Shown here piece by piece: positions 45,754 through 54,356 of a stretch of DNA of 64,000 nucleotides. The DNA is from VRUE01 sp036266075. Lineage in GTDB: Bacteria > Actinomycetota > Thermoleophilia > Solirubrobacterales > 70-9. The notes beneath the pieces are model-generated. The model saw nothing but the letters and a program-made list of their open reading frames with translations, did not search any database and had not been told where the DNA came from. Where the stretch lies: NCBI GenBank assembly GCA_036266075.1, contig DATANV010000015.1, positions 88,566 through 152,565 of the forward strand. Direction: 5' to 3'. Every line of letters starts with the position of its first letter. The stretch's first letter is position 1. A program made the position numbers and the translations under genes.

Positions 45754-46422
45754 CTATTTCACGAATTCCCGCACCTGTTTGTAGACCGTTTCGTCGGTCG
45801 TCAGCGCGGTGTGCGAGATGCACGCGGTTTCCGTGTTCGTCGCACCCGAGAGAGCCACGCTCGAGTCCGGGTTGATGATTTCGTCGCACGGCGACCACCA
45901 GGTGCCGTAGCTGACGGCGCCCGGCGTCTCGTCTTCTGCGTTCAGTTCATTGAGGAAGGTCGAACCGGGGCGCATCTCGACGCATGACGTGCTGAAGCAG
46001 AATTTCGCCGTTTCGGTCCCGTGGTTGGGACCGCCCAGCGAGACCCAGTCGTCGACCTTCGATTCGCCGCCGAGGAACTTGATGTACCAGCGGGTATTGA
46101 GACTGCCCATCGAGTGAGCGACGATGTCGACCTTGGTCGCGCCGGTCGCTTTCAGCAAGCTTTCGACGTGCGATTTCACTTCTTTTTCGGCGTCAACTTT
46201 GTTCGACTGCGAGGTGTTGTAGCTGTAGGCGCTCAGCGACGATTTCGCGTAGCCGTCTTTTTCGAAGCGGCCGATCATCGTGTTCCAGAGCGAGGCGCTC
46301 TCCAGGTAGCCATGGACGAAGAGGATCGGATCCTGCGCGGACGACGCGGCAGGGGACAGAGCGGCTGCCGCCACGCAGACGACGATCGTCGCGGCAAACG
46401 GCCCGAGGCGCTGATTGAGCAT
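45754..46422 (-). CDS. Secreted class-2-type lipase
   Basis: 222 residues; AAAGGAGAG stands just before the ATG. A signal peptide ends near ASSAQ (~29). The alpha/beta-hydrolase fold shows the oxyanion segment ILFVHGYLESASLW, the nucleophile IVAHSMGSLNTRWYI (Ser in AHSMG), WVSLGGPNHGTE, and the catalytic Asp/His near CDEIINPDSS and CISHTALTTD. Four cysteines in the mature part (FCFSTSC, PCDE, ACIS) may form disulfides. It probably hydrolyses acylglycerols outside the cell; an acyl-CoA ligase gene lies directly upstream in the same orientation. Confidence 0.92.
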   Translation of the reverse strand: MLNQRLGPFAATIVVCVAAAALSPAASSAQDPILFVHGYLESASLWNTMIGRFEKDGYAKSSLSAYSYNTSQSNKVDAEKEVKSHVESLLKATGATKVDIVAHSMGSLNTRWYIKFLGGESKVDDWVSLGGPNHGTETAKFCFSTSCVEMRPGSTFLNELNAEDETPGAVSYGTWWSPCDEIINPDSSVALSGATNTETACISHTALTTDETVYKQVREFVK

Positions 46423-46480
46423 GGTCTCTCCTTTTGGTCAGGTAAAGCTGATCCTGGGGAGGTACCCGCCTCGACGCAGG

Positions 46481-47980
46481 CTATGCGACGGCTGGCGTCT
46501 CGATCTCACGCTTGAGGATCTTGCCGGTCGGGCCCTTCGGCAGGTCGTCGAGGAACCAGACCAGGCGCGGGTACTTGTAAGCGGCGATGCGCTCCTTGAC
46601 GTAGGCGCTGACCTCCTCGCCGCTCAGCTCCTCGCCCTCGTGCAGGACGACGGCGGCGCCGATCTCCTCGCCCCACTCGTCGTGGGGGACGCCGACGACG
46701 GCTGCTTCGCGGATCTTCGGATGCTCGTAGAGCACCTCCTCGACCTCGCGCGGGTAGACGTTGTAGCCGCCGCGGATGATCAGGTCCTTCTTGCGGTCGA
46801 CGATGTAGAAGTAGCCGTCCTCGTCGGTACGGGCCATGTCGCCGCTGTGGAACCAGCCGCCTCGCATTGCCTCTGCCGTCGCGTCTGGCCGCTGCCAGTA
46901 GCCCTTCATGATGTTGTGGCCGCGGATCACGATCTCGCCGACCTCACCCTGCGGCACCTCCTCGTCGTCCTCGTTGACGAGGCGCATCTCGACTCCCTTG
47001 ATCGGGGTGCCGATCGAGCCGGGCTTGCGCTCCCGGTCGGGGTGGTTCGAGCAGGCAACTGGCGAGGTCTCCGAGAGACCGTAGCCCTCCATCACCTTCG
47101 CCTCGAATGCCTCTTCGAAGCCGCGCAGTACCTCGACCGGCATCGAGGCGCCGCCGGTGATGCAGGTGCGCAGGCTCGAAATGTCGAAGCGCTTGCGCTC
47201 CGGGTGGTGCAGGAGGGACCCATACATCGTCGGCACCCCGTAGAAGTGGGTGACCCGGTGCTGCTCCATCGTCGCCAGCGCCTCGCTGGGATCGAATTTC
47301 GGCACCAGGGTCAGACAGGCGCCGACCCGCAGCGAGGCGTTCATGCCGACCGTCTGGCCGAAGGAGTGAAAGAGCGGCAGCGCCCCCAGCACGACGTCGC
47401 CGGCAGCGATCTCGCAGGTCGTGTGCGAGGAGACCTCGGCGTTGCGCGAGAGGTTGGCGTGGGTCAGCTCGGCCCCCTTCGGCTTGCCGGTCGTGCCCGA
47501 GGTGTAGAGGATCACCGCGGTGTCGTCCGCGGCCGTCTCAGCCAGATCGGGGCTGGGCTCGAGCTCCGCCAGGGTTGCGGCGAAAGCGGCTGGCTCGACC
47601 TCGACCGGCTCTGCTTCCGCATCGGCGGCGCCGTCGCGAGCCTCGCCGGCGAAGCCGTGCCAGGCGAGCAGCAGCTTCGCTCCCGAGTCCTCCAGGTAGA
47701 AGGCGATCTCGCGGCGCTTCAGCAGCACGTTCATCGGCACGACGATGCCGCCGGCTCGCAGCACGCCGTAGTAGGCGACCGGGAACTCGGGAACGTTGGG
47801 CAGCATCACGCCGACGCGGTCGCCCAGCTGCATCCCCCTGTCGCGCAGCAGGGCTGCGAGGCGGGCGCTGCGCTCGTCCAGCTCGGCGTAGCTCAGCTCG
47901 GCCTCGCCCAGTCGGATCGCCGGCGCATCCGGCGTGCGCCCGGCGCTCTCGGTCAGCAGCGATGCGAGGTTGAGGCCCAT
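46481..47980 (-). CDS. Long-chain fatty-acid--CoA ligase (AMP-forming)
   Basis: 499 residues. Adenylation motifs are the P-loop AVILYTSGTTGKPKGAELTH, GGASMPVEVL, EGYGLSETSPVACSN, WFHSGDMARTDEDGYFYIVDRKKDLIIRGGYNVYPREVE, and the C-terminal catalytic Lys in LPKGPTGKILKREI. It activates fatty acids with ATP and CoA for beta-oxidation or lipid synthesis. It lies upstream of the secreted lipase gene (58-nt gap), so lipid release and activation may be linked. The small ABM-like gene is 7 nt before it. Confidence 0.94.
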   Translation of the reverse strand: MGLNLASLLTESAGRTPDAPAIRLGEAELSYAELDERSARLAALLRDRGMQLGDRVGVMLPNVPEFPVAYYGVLRAGGIVVPMNVLLKRREIAFYLEDSGAKLLLAWHGFAGEARDGAADAEAEPVEVEPAAFAATLAELEPSPDLAETAADDTAVILYTSGTTGKPKGAELTHANLSRNAEVSSHTTCEIAAGDVVLGALPLFHSFGQTVGMNASLRVGACLTLVPKFDPSEALATMEQHRVTHFYGVPTMYGSLLHHPERKRFDISSLRTCITGGASMPVEVLRGFEEAFEAKVMEGYGLSETSPVACSNHPDRERKPGSIGTPIKGVEMRLVNEDDEEVPQGEVGEIVIRGHNIMKGYWQRPDATAEAMRGGWFHSGDMARTDEDGYFYIVDRKKDLIIRGGYNVYPREVEEVLYEHPKIREAAVVGVPHDEWGEEIGAAVVLHEGEELSGEEVSAYVKERIAAYKYPRLVWFLDDLPKGPTGKILKREIETPAVA

Positions 47981-47987
47981 CGCTGCG

Positions 47988-48275
47988 CTACCCCGAGATC
48001 GTGTTGTGGACGGGAAACTCCTTGATGTCGGGCGGCCCCTGTGGCGCCTGATCGCCGAGCGCGGCGATTGCCGGCCCCAGCCGGCCCTCGAGGAAGCGGT
48101 CGAAGTGCTCCCGCGACTCCCAGAAGTCGATCACGCCCCAGCCGCCCTCGACGGGACCGGCCGCGTGGAAGATCAAGCCCTCCGGCAGATCGTCCTCGGC
48201 GCCCATCTGCGAATTCACCGCCTCGTACTGCTCGACGGTCCCCTCCGCGAACCTCACCCGCACTCCAACTGCCAT
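47988..48275 (-). CDS. Small ABM-type (dimeric alpha/beta barrel) protein
   Basis: 95 residues. The order of strands and the phrase GGWGVIDFWESREHFDRFLEGRLGPAI match the antibiotic-biosynthesis-monooxygenase-like fold (ferredoxin-like dimer), often with the pattern W.V.dvWeS.e.fd.F. No catalytic residue can be assigned. The acyl-CoA ligase gene starts 7 nt downstream of its stop, so the two are one transcript. Role unknown. Confidence 0.8.
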   Translation of the reverse strand: MAVGVRVRFAEGTVEQYEAVNSQMGAEDDLPEGLIFHAAGPVEGGWGVIDFWESREHFDRFLEGRLGPAIAALGDQAPQGPPDIKEFPVHNTISG

Positions 48276-48333
48276 CGCTCCTCCTCCGATCGACGATTCC
48301 GGGCGAGCATAGTTCGGTACGCTCGGCTGCGCA

Positions 48334-48699
48334 ATGGACGACCTCGGCGCGCCAGCCTCCTTCCTGACCCTTTCGAAGGGTGTTTCCGTCTACTCGAGCG
48401 ACGGCACGGAGGTGGGGGAGGTCGAGTACGTCCTGGCGGTGCCCGGCGACGACATCTTCGACGGCATCGTGCTCGACACCAGCGCCCTGCCCGGCGGCCG
48501 GCGGTTCGTCGACGCGCCCGAGGTTGCGGCGATCCACGAGCGCGGGGTCGTGCTCGCGCTCGATGCTGCCGCCTGCGAGCAGCTGCCCGAGCCGAGCGCC
48601 AACCCCGGAGCGCTGGAGGCCGGTTCCGCAGATATGGCGCCGGGCGGGAAGCACGACAAGCTGCGCCGCGCCTGGGACATGATCTCGGGCAAGGGCTGA
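48334..48699 (+). CDS. PRC-barrel-like protein (DUF2171 type)
   Basis: 121 residues. A TACGCT box is 10 nt before the ATG and there is no ribosome site. Residues ~12-80 have the pattern LSKGVSVYSSDGTEVGEVEYVLAVPGDDIFDGIVL, typical of PRC-barrel folds found in photosynthetic reaction-centre H subunits and in RimM. The C-terminal 40 residues are disordered and end in a basic helix (HDKLRRAWDMISGKG). Function unknown. Confidence 0.75.
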   Translation: MDDLGAPASFLTLSKGVSVYSSDGTEVGEVEYVLAVPGDDIFDGIVLDTSALPGGRRFVDAPEVAAIHERGVVLALDAAACEQLPEPSANPGALEAGSADMAPGGKHDKLRRAWDMISGKG

Positions 48700-48727
48700 G
48701 CGCTGCGCATCCGACCCGCGACTTGCT

Positions 48728-48733
48728 TAGGAT
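48728..48733 (+). promoter_or_regulatory. Candidate -10 box of the FKBP gene
   Basis: TAGGAT lies 9 nt before the ATG at 48743 with no Shine-Dalgarno. Confidence 0.4.
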
Positions 48734-48742
48734 GCTCGGGCG

Positions 48743-49246
48743 ATGAGAGGAACGTTCCTGACCATTGCGCTCTGCCTGGCGCTGGCCGTCGCCGGATGCG
48801 GCGGCGACAGCGACTCGAGCGGCGGCTCCAGCGAAACGACGGACTCGACTGCGGGCGAAGCGTCCTCGCCCGCTGACAAGACGAAGCCCAAGGTCAGCGT
48901 CCCCAAGGGCGCGCCACCGAAGAAGCTGGTCGTCAAAGACCTCGAAGAAGGCAGCGGCGAAGAAGCGAAGGCCGGGGACGAAGTGACGGTCCAGTACGTC
49001 GGCGTCAACTACAAGAGCGGCAAGGAATTCGACGCATCCTGGGATAGAGGCGAACCGTTCACCCTTGCGCTCGGCGCCGGTCAGGTGATCCCCGGCTGGG
49101 ACCAGGGGGTCGAAGGGATGAAGGTGGGCGGTCGCCGTGAGCTGATCATCCCGCCCGAACTGGGCTACGGAGAAACCGGTTCGCCGCCGGCGATCCCACC
49201 CAACGAAACGCTCGTCTTCGTCGTCGACCTGCTTGAAGTCCGCTAG
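48743..49246 (+). CDS. FKBP-type peptidyl-prolyl isomerase, lipoprotein
   Basis: 167 residues. A lipobox VAGC at ~16-19 gives a lipid-anchored, extracytoplasmic protein. A Ser/Lys linker (~20-60) leads to a complete FKBP domain: GDEVTVQYVGVNYKSGKEFDASWDRGEPFTLALGAGQVIPGWDQGVEGMKVGGRRELIIPPELGYGE-type sequence in order, with PPNETLVFVVDLLEV at the end. It speeds proline isomerisation of exported proteins. The following gene starts at a TTG 14 nt inside its 3' end. Confidence 0.93.
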   Translation: MRGTFLTIALCLALAVAGCGGDSDSSGGSSETTDSTAGEASSPADKTKPKVSVPKGAPPKKLVVKDLEEGSGEEAKAGDEVTVQYVGVNYKSGKEFDASWDRGEPFTLALGAGQVIPGWDQGVEGMKVGGRRELIIPPELGYGETGSPPAIPPNETLVFVVDLLEVR

Positions 49247-50270
49247 CGGGATCTTCGCCGAGCGCTTCTCCGCGCAAGCTCTCTCCGGTCCGCCGCTAGC
49301 CGATCCTGTCGCCGTCGCCGAGCGCCTGCTCGCCGTTCAGGGTCAGGACCCGCGCGGCTTTCGGCTCGCCGTGCGGGCCCGGACGGAGGGCCTCTTGGCG
49401 GTCGACGTGGAGCGGGCGCTTGGCGAGCGTCGCCTGGTCGTCACCTGGCTCAACCGCGGCACCCTGCACTTGGTTCGCGGCGAGGACTATCCGTGGTTGC
49501 AGGCGCTGACCACGCCGTCCCTCTTCACCTCCAGCGCAAGGCGATTGCGCCAGGAGGGCGTCAGCGAAGCTGCCGCCGAGCGGGCGCTGGCAACGATCGA
49601 GGCTGCGCTGGTCGATGAGGGGCCGCTGACTCGCATCCAACTGCGCGAGCGGATCGACGCTGCCGGCATACGCACCGATGGCCAGACGATGATCCACCTG
49701 CTCTTCCTCTCCGCCCTGCGCGGCCTCGTGGTTCGCGGGCCGATGAGCGGCAAGCAGCACGCTTACGTCCTCGTTCGCGACTGGCTCGAAGAATCGCCGC
49801 CTGTTGAGCGCGAGAAGGCGCTGGCGGAGCTGGCACGCCGCTACCTGGCTGGCCATCAGCCGGCAAGTGACCGCGATCTTGCCAAGTGGGCCGGCCTGCC
49901 GCTGCGCGACGCTCGCGCTGGCCTGGCGGCGATTGGGCGCGAGCTCGACGAGGGCGAAGGCGGGTTGCTGCGACTTGCCAGAAGAGCGCCAGAGGCAGAG
50001 GTGCCGGCGCCGCGCTTGCTCGGCGCATTCGACCCAGTCCTGCTGGGTTGGACGAGCCGCGAGCCGATCCTCGGCGCCCACGAGACCAAGGTCGTCACCG
50101 GTGGCCTCTTCCGCCCCTTCGCCCTCGTAGGGGGTCGCGCCATCGCCGGCTGGAAATGGGCCAACGGGGAAGCGATCGTGAGTCCTTACGAGAGCCTCCC
50201 GGCCAAGCACGCCGCAGCGCTCGAAGTCGACGCCGCCGACGTCGCTCGCTTCCTCACCCCCGGCGAGTAG
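49233..50270 (+). CDS. Winged-helix AlkZ-like (HTH_42) protein, putative DNA glycosylase
   Basis: 345 residues; start TTG at 49233 overlapping the FKBP gene. The N-terminal phrase AERLLAVQGQDPRGFRLAV is the family hallmark LLgvQaQdprxxxxaV; the Q-x-Q (QGQ) pair corresponds to the catalytic motif of AlkZ-type enzymes, which excise interstrand crosslinks and alkylated bases. Then come TWLNRGTLHLV, tandem wHTH elements, and the C-terminal FDPVLLGWTSREPIL and FRPFALVGGRAIAGWKW. Enzymatic activity is inferred from the family. It may contribute to alkylation tolerance with AidB. Confidence 0.82.
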   Translation: MKSASGIFAERFSAQALSGPPLADPVAVAERLLAVQGQDPRGFRLAVRARTEGLLAVDVERALGERRLVVTWLNRGTLHLVRGEDYPWLQALTTPSLFTSSARRLRQEGVSEAAAERALATIEAALVDEGPLTRIQLRERIDAAGIRTDGQTMIHLLFLSALRGLVVRGPMSGKQHAYVLVRDWLEESPPVEREKALAELARRYLAGHQPASDRDLAKWAGLPLRDARAGLAAIGRELDEGEGGLLRLARRAPEAEVPAPRLLGAFDPVLLGWTSREPILGAHETKVVTGGLFRPFALVGGRAIAGWKWANGEAIVSPYESLPAKHAAALEVDAADVARFLTPGE

Positions 50271-50297
50271 GGGCTCGCTACGCGGTTCCTGCAGCGA

Positions 50298-51686
50298 CTA
50301 GCCGAGCTTCGGCGTGCGCCAGGACTGCGCCAAACGATCCGCCAACTCGTCTGCCAAGCCGGCGATCGGGACGCGGGCCTGCTCGAGCGAGTCGCGGTCG
50401 CGCAGGGTGACGGTGTCGTCGTCCATCGTCTGGTGGTCGACGGTGACTCCCCAGGGGGTGCCGATCTCGTCCTGGCGGCGGTAGCGCTTGCCGATCGAGC
50501 CACCCTCGTCGAACTCGGCCGGGATGCGGCGGCGCAGCTCGTCGAAGATCGAGCGTGCCTTCTCCGGCATGCCCTCCTTGGAGACTAGGGGGAGGACGGC
50601 GACTTTGACCGGGGCGAGGCGGGGGTGCAGGCGGAGGACGGTGCGCTGACGGCCCTCGATCTCCTCGACGTCGTAGGCATCGACCAGGAAGGCAAGCGTC
50701 GCGCGGTCGGCACCGGCCGCCGGCTCGATCACGTAGGGGACGTAGCGCTCCTTGGTCCCCTGGTCGAAGTACTCGAGCTTCTCGCCGCTGAACTTGGCGT
50801 GCTGGGTGAGGTCGAAGTCGCCGCGGTTGGCGATGCCCTCCAGCTCCGACCAGCCGATCGGGAAGAGGTACTCGATGTCGCTCGTCGCCGAGGAGTAGTG
50901 GGAGAGCTCGTCGGCACCGTGCGGGCGGACGCGCAGCAGGTCGGGACGGATGCCGAGCTCGGTGTACCAGCGCTCACGCTCCTCGATCCAAGTTTGGTGC
51001 CACTGCTCGGCCTCGACCGGCGCCACGAAGAACTCCATCTCCATCTGCTCGAACTCGCGCGTGCGGAAGATGAAGTTGCCGGGCGTGATCTCGTTGCGGA
51101 ACGACTTGCCGACCTGGGCGATCCCGAACGGGGGCTTCTTGCGGGCGAAGCCGAGCACGTTCTTAAAGTTGATGAAGATGCCCTGCGCGGTCTCCGGCCG
51201 CAGGTAGACCTCCGAGCCCTCGCCCGCGACGGGTCCGATATGGGTCTCGAACATCAGGTTGAACTGGCGCGGCTCGGACAGCTCGCCGCCGCACTCCGGG
51301 CAGCGCAGCTCGGCGCTCGGGTCGCCGCCTTCGGCCTCGACCGCCTCGCGCAGGTGGTCCTCGCGCCAGCGCCGCTTGCACTTGCCGAGGCACTGCACGA
51401 GCGGGTCGGTGAAGCCCTCGAGGTGGCCTGAGGCCTCCCAGACGCGGGGGTGCTGGAGGATCGCCGAGTCGAGGGCGACGATGTCGTCGCGCTCCTGCAG
51501 CATCGCCCGCCACCACTCGGCTTTGACGTTGTTCTTGAGCAGGACGCCGTAGTGGCCGTAGTCGTAGGTCGAGCCGAGCCCCCCGTAGATCTCGGAGGAG
51601 GGGAAGACGAAGCCGCGCCGTTTACAGAGCGCAACGATCTCCTCCATCGTCGCCAGGTCGGCGCGGATCTCGGGCTCGGTTGCCAT
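50298..51686 (-). CDS. glyS: Glycyl-tRNA synthetase (dimeric type)
   Basis: 462 residues from the ATG at 51686; the longer frame to 51923 is not protein-like. It charges tRNA-Gly. Class II motifs are present: motif 2 VGKSFRNEITPGNFIFRTREFEQMEMEFF, motif 3 near 'RDSLEQARVPI', plus GLGSTYDYGHYGVLLKNNVK. A zinc-type insertion has CLGKCKRR and CPECGGEL. It belongs to the alpha2 eukaryotic/archaeal-like group, not the E. coli alpha2beta2 form. A TATACG box is 8 nt before the ATG. Confidence 0.96.
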   Translation of the reverse strand: MATEPEIRADLATMEEIVALCKRRGFVFPSSEIYGGLGSTYDYGHYGVLLKNNVKAEWWRAMLQERDDIVALDSAILQHPRVWEASGHLEGFTDPLVQCLGKCKRRWREDHLREAVEAEGGDPSAELRCPECGGELSEPRQFNLMFETHIGPVAGEGSEVYLRPETAQGIFINFKNVLGFARKKPPFGIAQVGKSFRNEITPGNFIFRTREFEQMEMEFFVAPVEAEQWHQTWIEERERWYTELGIRPDLLRVRPHGADELSHYSSATSDIEYLFPIGWSELEGIANRGDFDLTQHAKFSGEKLEYFDQGTKERYVPYVIEPAAGADRATLAFLVDAYDVEEIEGRQRTVLRLHPRLAPVKVAVLPLVSKEGMPEKARSIFDELRRRIPAEFDEGGSIGKRYRRQDEIGTPWGVTVDHQTMDDDTVTLRDRDSLEQARVPIAGLADELADRLAQSWRTPKLG

Positions 51687-51694
51687 GCGAGAAC

Positions 51695-51700
51695 CGTATA
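51695..51700 (-). promoter_or_regulatory. Candidate -10 box of glyS
   Basis: On the minus strand TATACG lies 8 nt before the ATG at 51686 and no Shine-Dalgarno is present. Confidence 0.45.
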
Positions 51701-51767
51701 GAGAGGACGTGCCGCGGGCGCCGCCGCCCGTTCCCGAAGCGGTCGACTGCGATAATCGCGCCGCGCC

Positions 51768-52067
51768 ATGCCGATCTACGAGTACAAATGCGCCAACGGG
51801 CACGTCTTCGACGTGATTCAGCGGATGAGCGACGAGGCTCTCACCGAGTGCCAGGAGTGCGGCGCCCCAGCCGAGCGAGTCCTCCACCCGGTAGCGATTC
51901 ATTTCAAGGGCTCCGGCTTCCACAACACCGACTACGGCAAGAAGAAGGCTCCGAGCAACGGCAGCTCCACCGACGGATCCAAAGACTCCTCCGGGTCCAA
52001 GAGCTCGGATTCGAAGAGCTCGGATTCGAAGACCAGCGACTCGAAGTCCCCCACCAAAGCCGAATAG
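51768..52067 (+). CDS. FmdB-family zinc-ribbon protein with Ser/Lys repeat tail
   Basis: 99 residues. The FmdB-type zinc ribbon MPIYEYKCANGHVFDVIQRMSD...CQECGAPAERV holds one lone Cys and a CxxC. GSGFHNTDYG follows, as in other FmdB regulatory-like proteins. The last ~45 residues are a low-complexity Ser/Asp/Lys tail encoded by a 15-bp tandem repeat. The family is common but poorly understood. Divergent from glyS by 81 nt. Confidence 0.85.
   Translation: MPIYEYKCANGHVFDVIQRMSDEALTECQECGAPAERVLHPVAIHFKGSGFHNTDYGKKKAPSNGSSTDGSKDSSGSKSSDSKSSDSKTSDSKSPTKAE
51999..52043 (+). repeat. 15-bp tandem repeat in the FmdB gene
   Basis: AAGAGCTCGGATTCG is repeated exactly at 51999-52013 and 52014-52028, with a degenerate third copy at 52029-52043. 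It encodes K-S/T-S-D-S units. Copy number could vary between strains by slippage without changing the frame. Confidence 0.9.
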
Positions 52068-52097
52068 ACGGCTGAGAGGGGGCGGTCGGGGGTCGTC

Positions 52098-53369
52098 CTA
52101 CCCCAGCAGCTTCTTGACCGCGCGGCGGCGCTCCGATTCGGGGATCTCGATGCTGGTGCCGGGACCGACGGTGCAGCCCGAGTTGGTGCCTTGGCAGAGG
52201 ACGTCGGCGTCGCTTTCGCCGCCGATTGCGGCTGCGAGGATCAGTTGGGGCATGGTTAGGAAGCCCATGTCGCTGACGAAGGCCTTGGGTGCGTCCCAGC
52301 CGATGATCGGGCCCTTGACGAAGTTGTAAGGGAGGCGGAGGGGATCGGTCAGGCGGTCCTTGATCCCGGCGATGACCGCCTGCTGGGCGCGCTCGCGGTC
52401 GAGGTCGTCGTAGCCCAGCGTGTAGGCGCTCCTGCCGGGTCCCGGGCATTCGCTCGGCTCGCGAATCCGCGAGTAGATCAGCGCCGCTTCGCCGTCGAGG
52501 GTGTTCTCGCCCTTGCCGAGCCGCAGCGTGAAGCCGCCCTGGCCGCCACCGGCGCCCCCGGCGATGTCGGCGCAGATCTTGTGCGGGACGTCGATCACCA
52601 CCCCGCCGACGGCGTCGATCAGGTCTTCGAAGCCGGTGAAGTCGACGATCGCAACGTGGTCGACTTCGACGTCGAGGAAGTCTTCGACGGCTTCGATCTC
52701 GGCTTTCGCGCCGCCGAAGGCGAAGGCGGCGTTGATCTTCTGCGGGCTCTGGCCGGGGATTTCGGCATAGCTGTCGCGCGGGATCGAGAGTTTGCGGAAG
52801 GCGCCGCCGCCGGCGCGGATCAGCATCAGCGTGTCGGCGCGGAACTGACCCGGCGAGCAGCCGTCGTGCGGGGCGTCGCCGTGCGCCTGCTGGTCGAAGC
52901 ACTTCTGCGAGGGGGCGGCACCGGGTTCCTTGGTGTCGGGCGGCCGGGCGTCGGTGCCGAGCACGAGGATCGTCTGTGCCGTGGGAAGCAGCAGCGGATT
53001 CCCGTGCAGCGCCGATTTCGCTTCGCCGGAGAGCTTGAAGGCCTGCAGCTGAGCCGAGACCGCGAAGGCGAGGAAGCTGAGCAGGATCCAGCCGAGCGCG
53101 GCGATGCCGGCCCATTTGAGCACCCGCTGTGGCCAGGGGCGGGGAGCGCCCGGCGGGCGCGCGGGCCTTGGGCCGCCTGGCCGACGCGGCAGCTTCGGGG
53201 CGCGCCAATCGCGCTCGCGCAGCGCGGAAAGGTCGGGCTTGCGGAGGCGCGAGAAGATCCCCCGGCGGGCGCGGTAGACCTTGTACTCGGGCGGTCCTTG
53301 GGGCGGCTCCGGAGGTGCCCCCGGTGGCCGCTGCTCGTTTTGCTCGGGCATGAAAGGGTTAGGAATCAT
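52098..53369 (-). CDS. LytR-CpsA-Psr (LCP) family envelope protein
   Basis: 423 residues from the ATG at 53369 (the ATG at 53351 is an alternative; both lack a ribosome site). A Pro/Arg-rich cytoplasmic part of ~95 residues leads to one transmembrane helix (AGIAALGWILLSFLAFAVSA). The external LCP domain has TILVLGTDARPP, FRADTLMLIRAGG, SIPRDSYAEIPG, KINAAFAFGG and YSRIREPS with later DLDRERAQQAVI; the conserved Arg and Asp residues bind the polyprenyl phosphate. LCP proteins attach teichoic acid-like or arabinogalactan polymers to peptidoglycan. The GQFRADTL phrase is intact, so it should be active. Confidence 0.93.
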   Translation of the reverse strand: MIPNPFMPEQNEQRPPGAPPEPPQGPPEYKVYRARRGIFSRLRKPDLSALRERDWRAPKLPRRPGGPRPARPPGAPRPWPQRVLKWAGIAALGWILLSFLAFAVSAQLQAFKLSGEAKSALHGNPLLLPTAQTILVLGTDARPPDTKEPGAAPSQKCFDQQAHGDAPHDGCSPGQFRADTLMLIRAGGGAFRKLSIPRDSYAEIPGQSPQKINAAFAFGGAKAEIEAVEDFLDVEVDHVAIVDFTGFEDLIDAVGGVVIDVPHKICADIAGGAGGGQGGFTLRLGKGENTLDGEAALIYSRIREPSECPGPGRSAYTLGYDDLDRERAQQAVIAGIKDRLTDPLRLPYNFVKGPIIGWDAPKAFVSDMGFLTMPQLILAAAIGGESDADVLCQGTNSGCTVGPGTSIEIPESERRRAVKKLLG

Positions 53370-53399
53370 GCCGATGCACGCGGTCGCCCGCCTAAAGAA

Positions 53400-54356
53400 G
53401 TGAGCCGAGTCGAAGCTATAGGCGTCGATCTGGGTGGAACGAAGATGCTGCTCGGGGTGCTCGACGGCGACGCCAACGTCGCCTGGGAGAGCCGTGAGGC
53501 CTCGACCGGCCAGAGCGAGGACGAGCTGGTCGAGCTGCTTTGCAGGGAGGTGGAGGAGGCGCGTGCCGCCTGCGCCGGCGTCGAGGCGATCGGCCTCGGC
53601 ATTCCGGCGACGATCGATCACGCGCGGGGGGTCGCGGTGTCTGCGGTCAACCTGCCACTCGCCGACCTGCCGATCCGCGACTTGCTGCAGGAGTGCAGCG
53701 GCCTGCCGGTCTTCGTCGACAACGACGCCAACGTCGCCGCCCTGGCCGAGCACCGCTTCGGCGCCGGCAAGGGCACACAGAACATGGTGATGCTGACGAT
53801 CGGCACCGGCATCGGCGGCGGCCTGATCCTCGGCGGCGAGATCTACCGCGGCGCGACCGGCGCCGGCGCTGAGCTGGGCCATCTGGTGATCGAGATGGAC
53901 GGCCTCGGCTGTCAGGGCAACTGCCCCAACCGCGGTTGCGTCGAGACCTACGCCTCGGGCACGGCGCTGGGGCGCGAAGCGCGCGCGGCGGCCGAGCGCG
54001 AGCCGGGCTCGGTGATGGGTGCGATGCTTGCCGACGGCCGCACGGTCGACGGCAAGGCCGTCACCGAGGCGGCCCTGGGGGGTGACGAGACCGCGATCGG
54101 CGTCTTCGACCTCGTCGGCGCTCGCCTCGGCGTCGCCTTGGCGAGCCTCGCCAACGTCTTCGAGCCGGAGAAGATCGTCCTCGGCGGCGGCGTGATGGCC
54201 GCCGGCGATCTGCTGCTCACGCCCGCTCGCCGCGAGCTTGCGGCTCGGGCGCTGACGCCGATGAACCGCACGCCGGTCGTCGCCGCCGAGCTTGGCCAGG
54301 ACGCCGGGATGATCGGCGCTGCGGCGATGGCCCAGACCGAGCTGGAGGGAGGCTGA
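53400..54356 (+). CDS. ROK-family sugar kinase, probably glucokinase
   Basis: 318 residues from the GTG at 53400. The ATP site is VEAIGVDLGGTKMLLGVL; the sugar site is GLPVFVDNDANVAALAEHRFGAGKG; the second phosphate loop is IGTGIGGGLILGGEIYRGATGAGAELGHL; the ROK zinc motif is GCQGNCPNRGCVETYASG. Full-length and intact. It phosphorylates glucose or a related sugar. It diverges from the LCP gene with only 30 nt between starts, and rsmI overlaps its 3' end. Confidence 0.92.
   Translation: MSRVEAIGVDLGGTKMLLGVLDGDANVAWESREASTGQSEDELVELLCREVEEARAACAGVEAIGLGIPATIDHARGVAVSAVNLPLADLPIRDLLQECSGLPVFVDNDANVAALAEHRFGAGKGTQNMVMLTIGTGIGGGLILGGEIYRGATGAGAELGHLVIEMDGLGCQGNCPNRGCVETYASGTALGREARAAAEREPGSVMGAMLADGRTVDGKAVTEAALGGDETAIGVFDLVGARLGVALASLANVFEPEKIVLGGGVMAAGDLLLTPARRELAARALTPMNRTPVVAAELGQDAGMIGAAAMAQTELEGG

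Noticed and set aside
51999..52043. CRISPR-like array
   Set aside because: The units are only 15 bp, directly adjacent with no spacers, and lie in frame within a gene.
52581..53399. Upstream extension of the ROK kinase frame
   Set aside because: It is antisense to the LCP gene and contains no family sequence; the kinase begins at the GTG at 53400 next to its nucleotide-binding motif.
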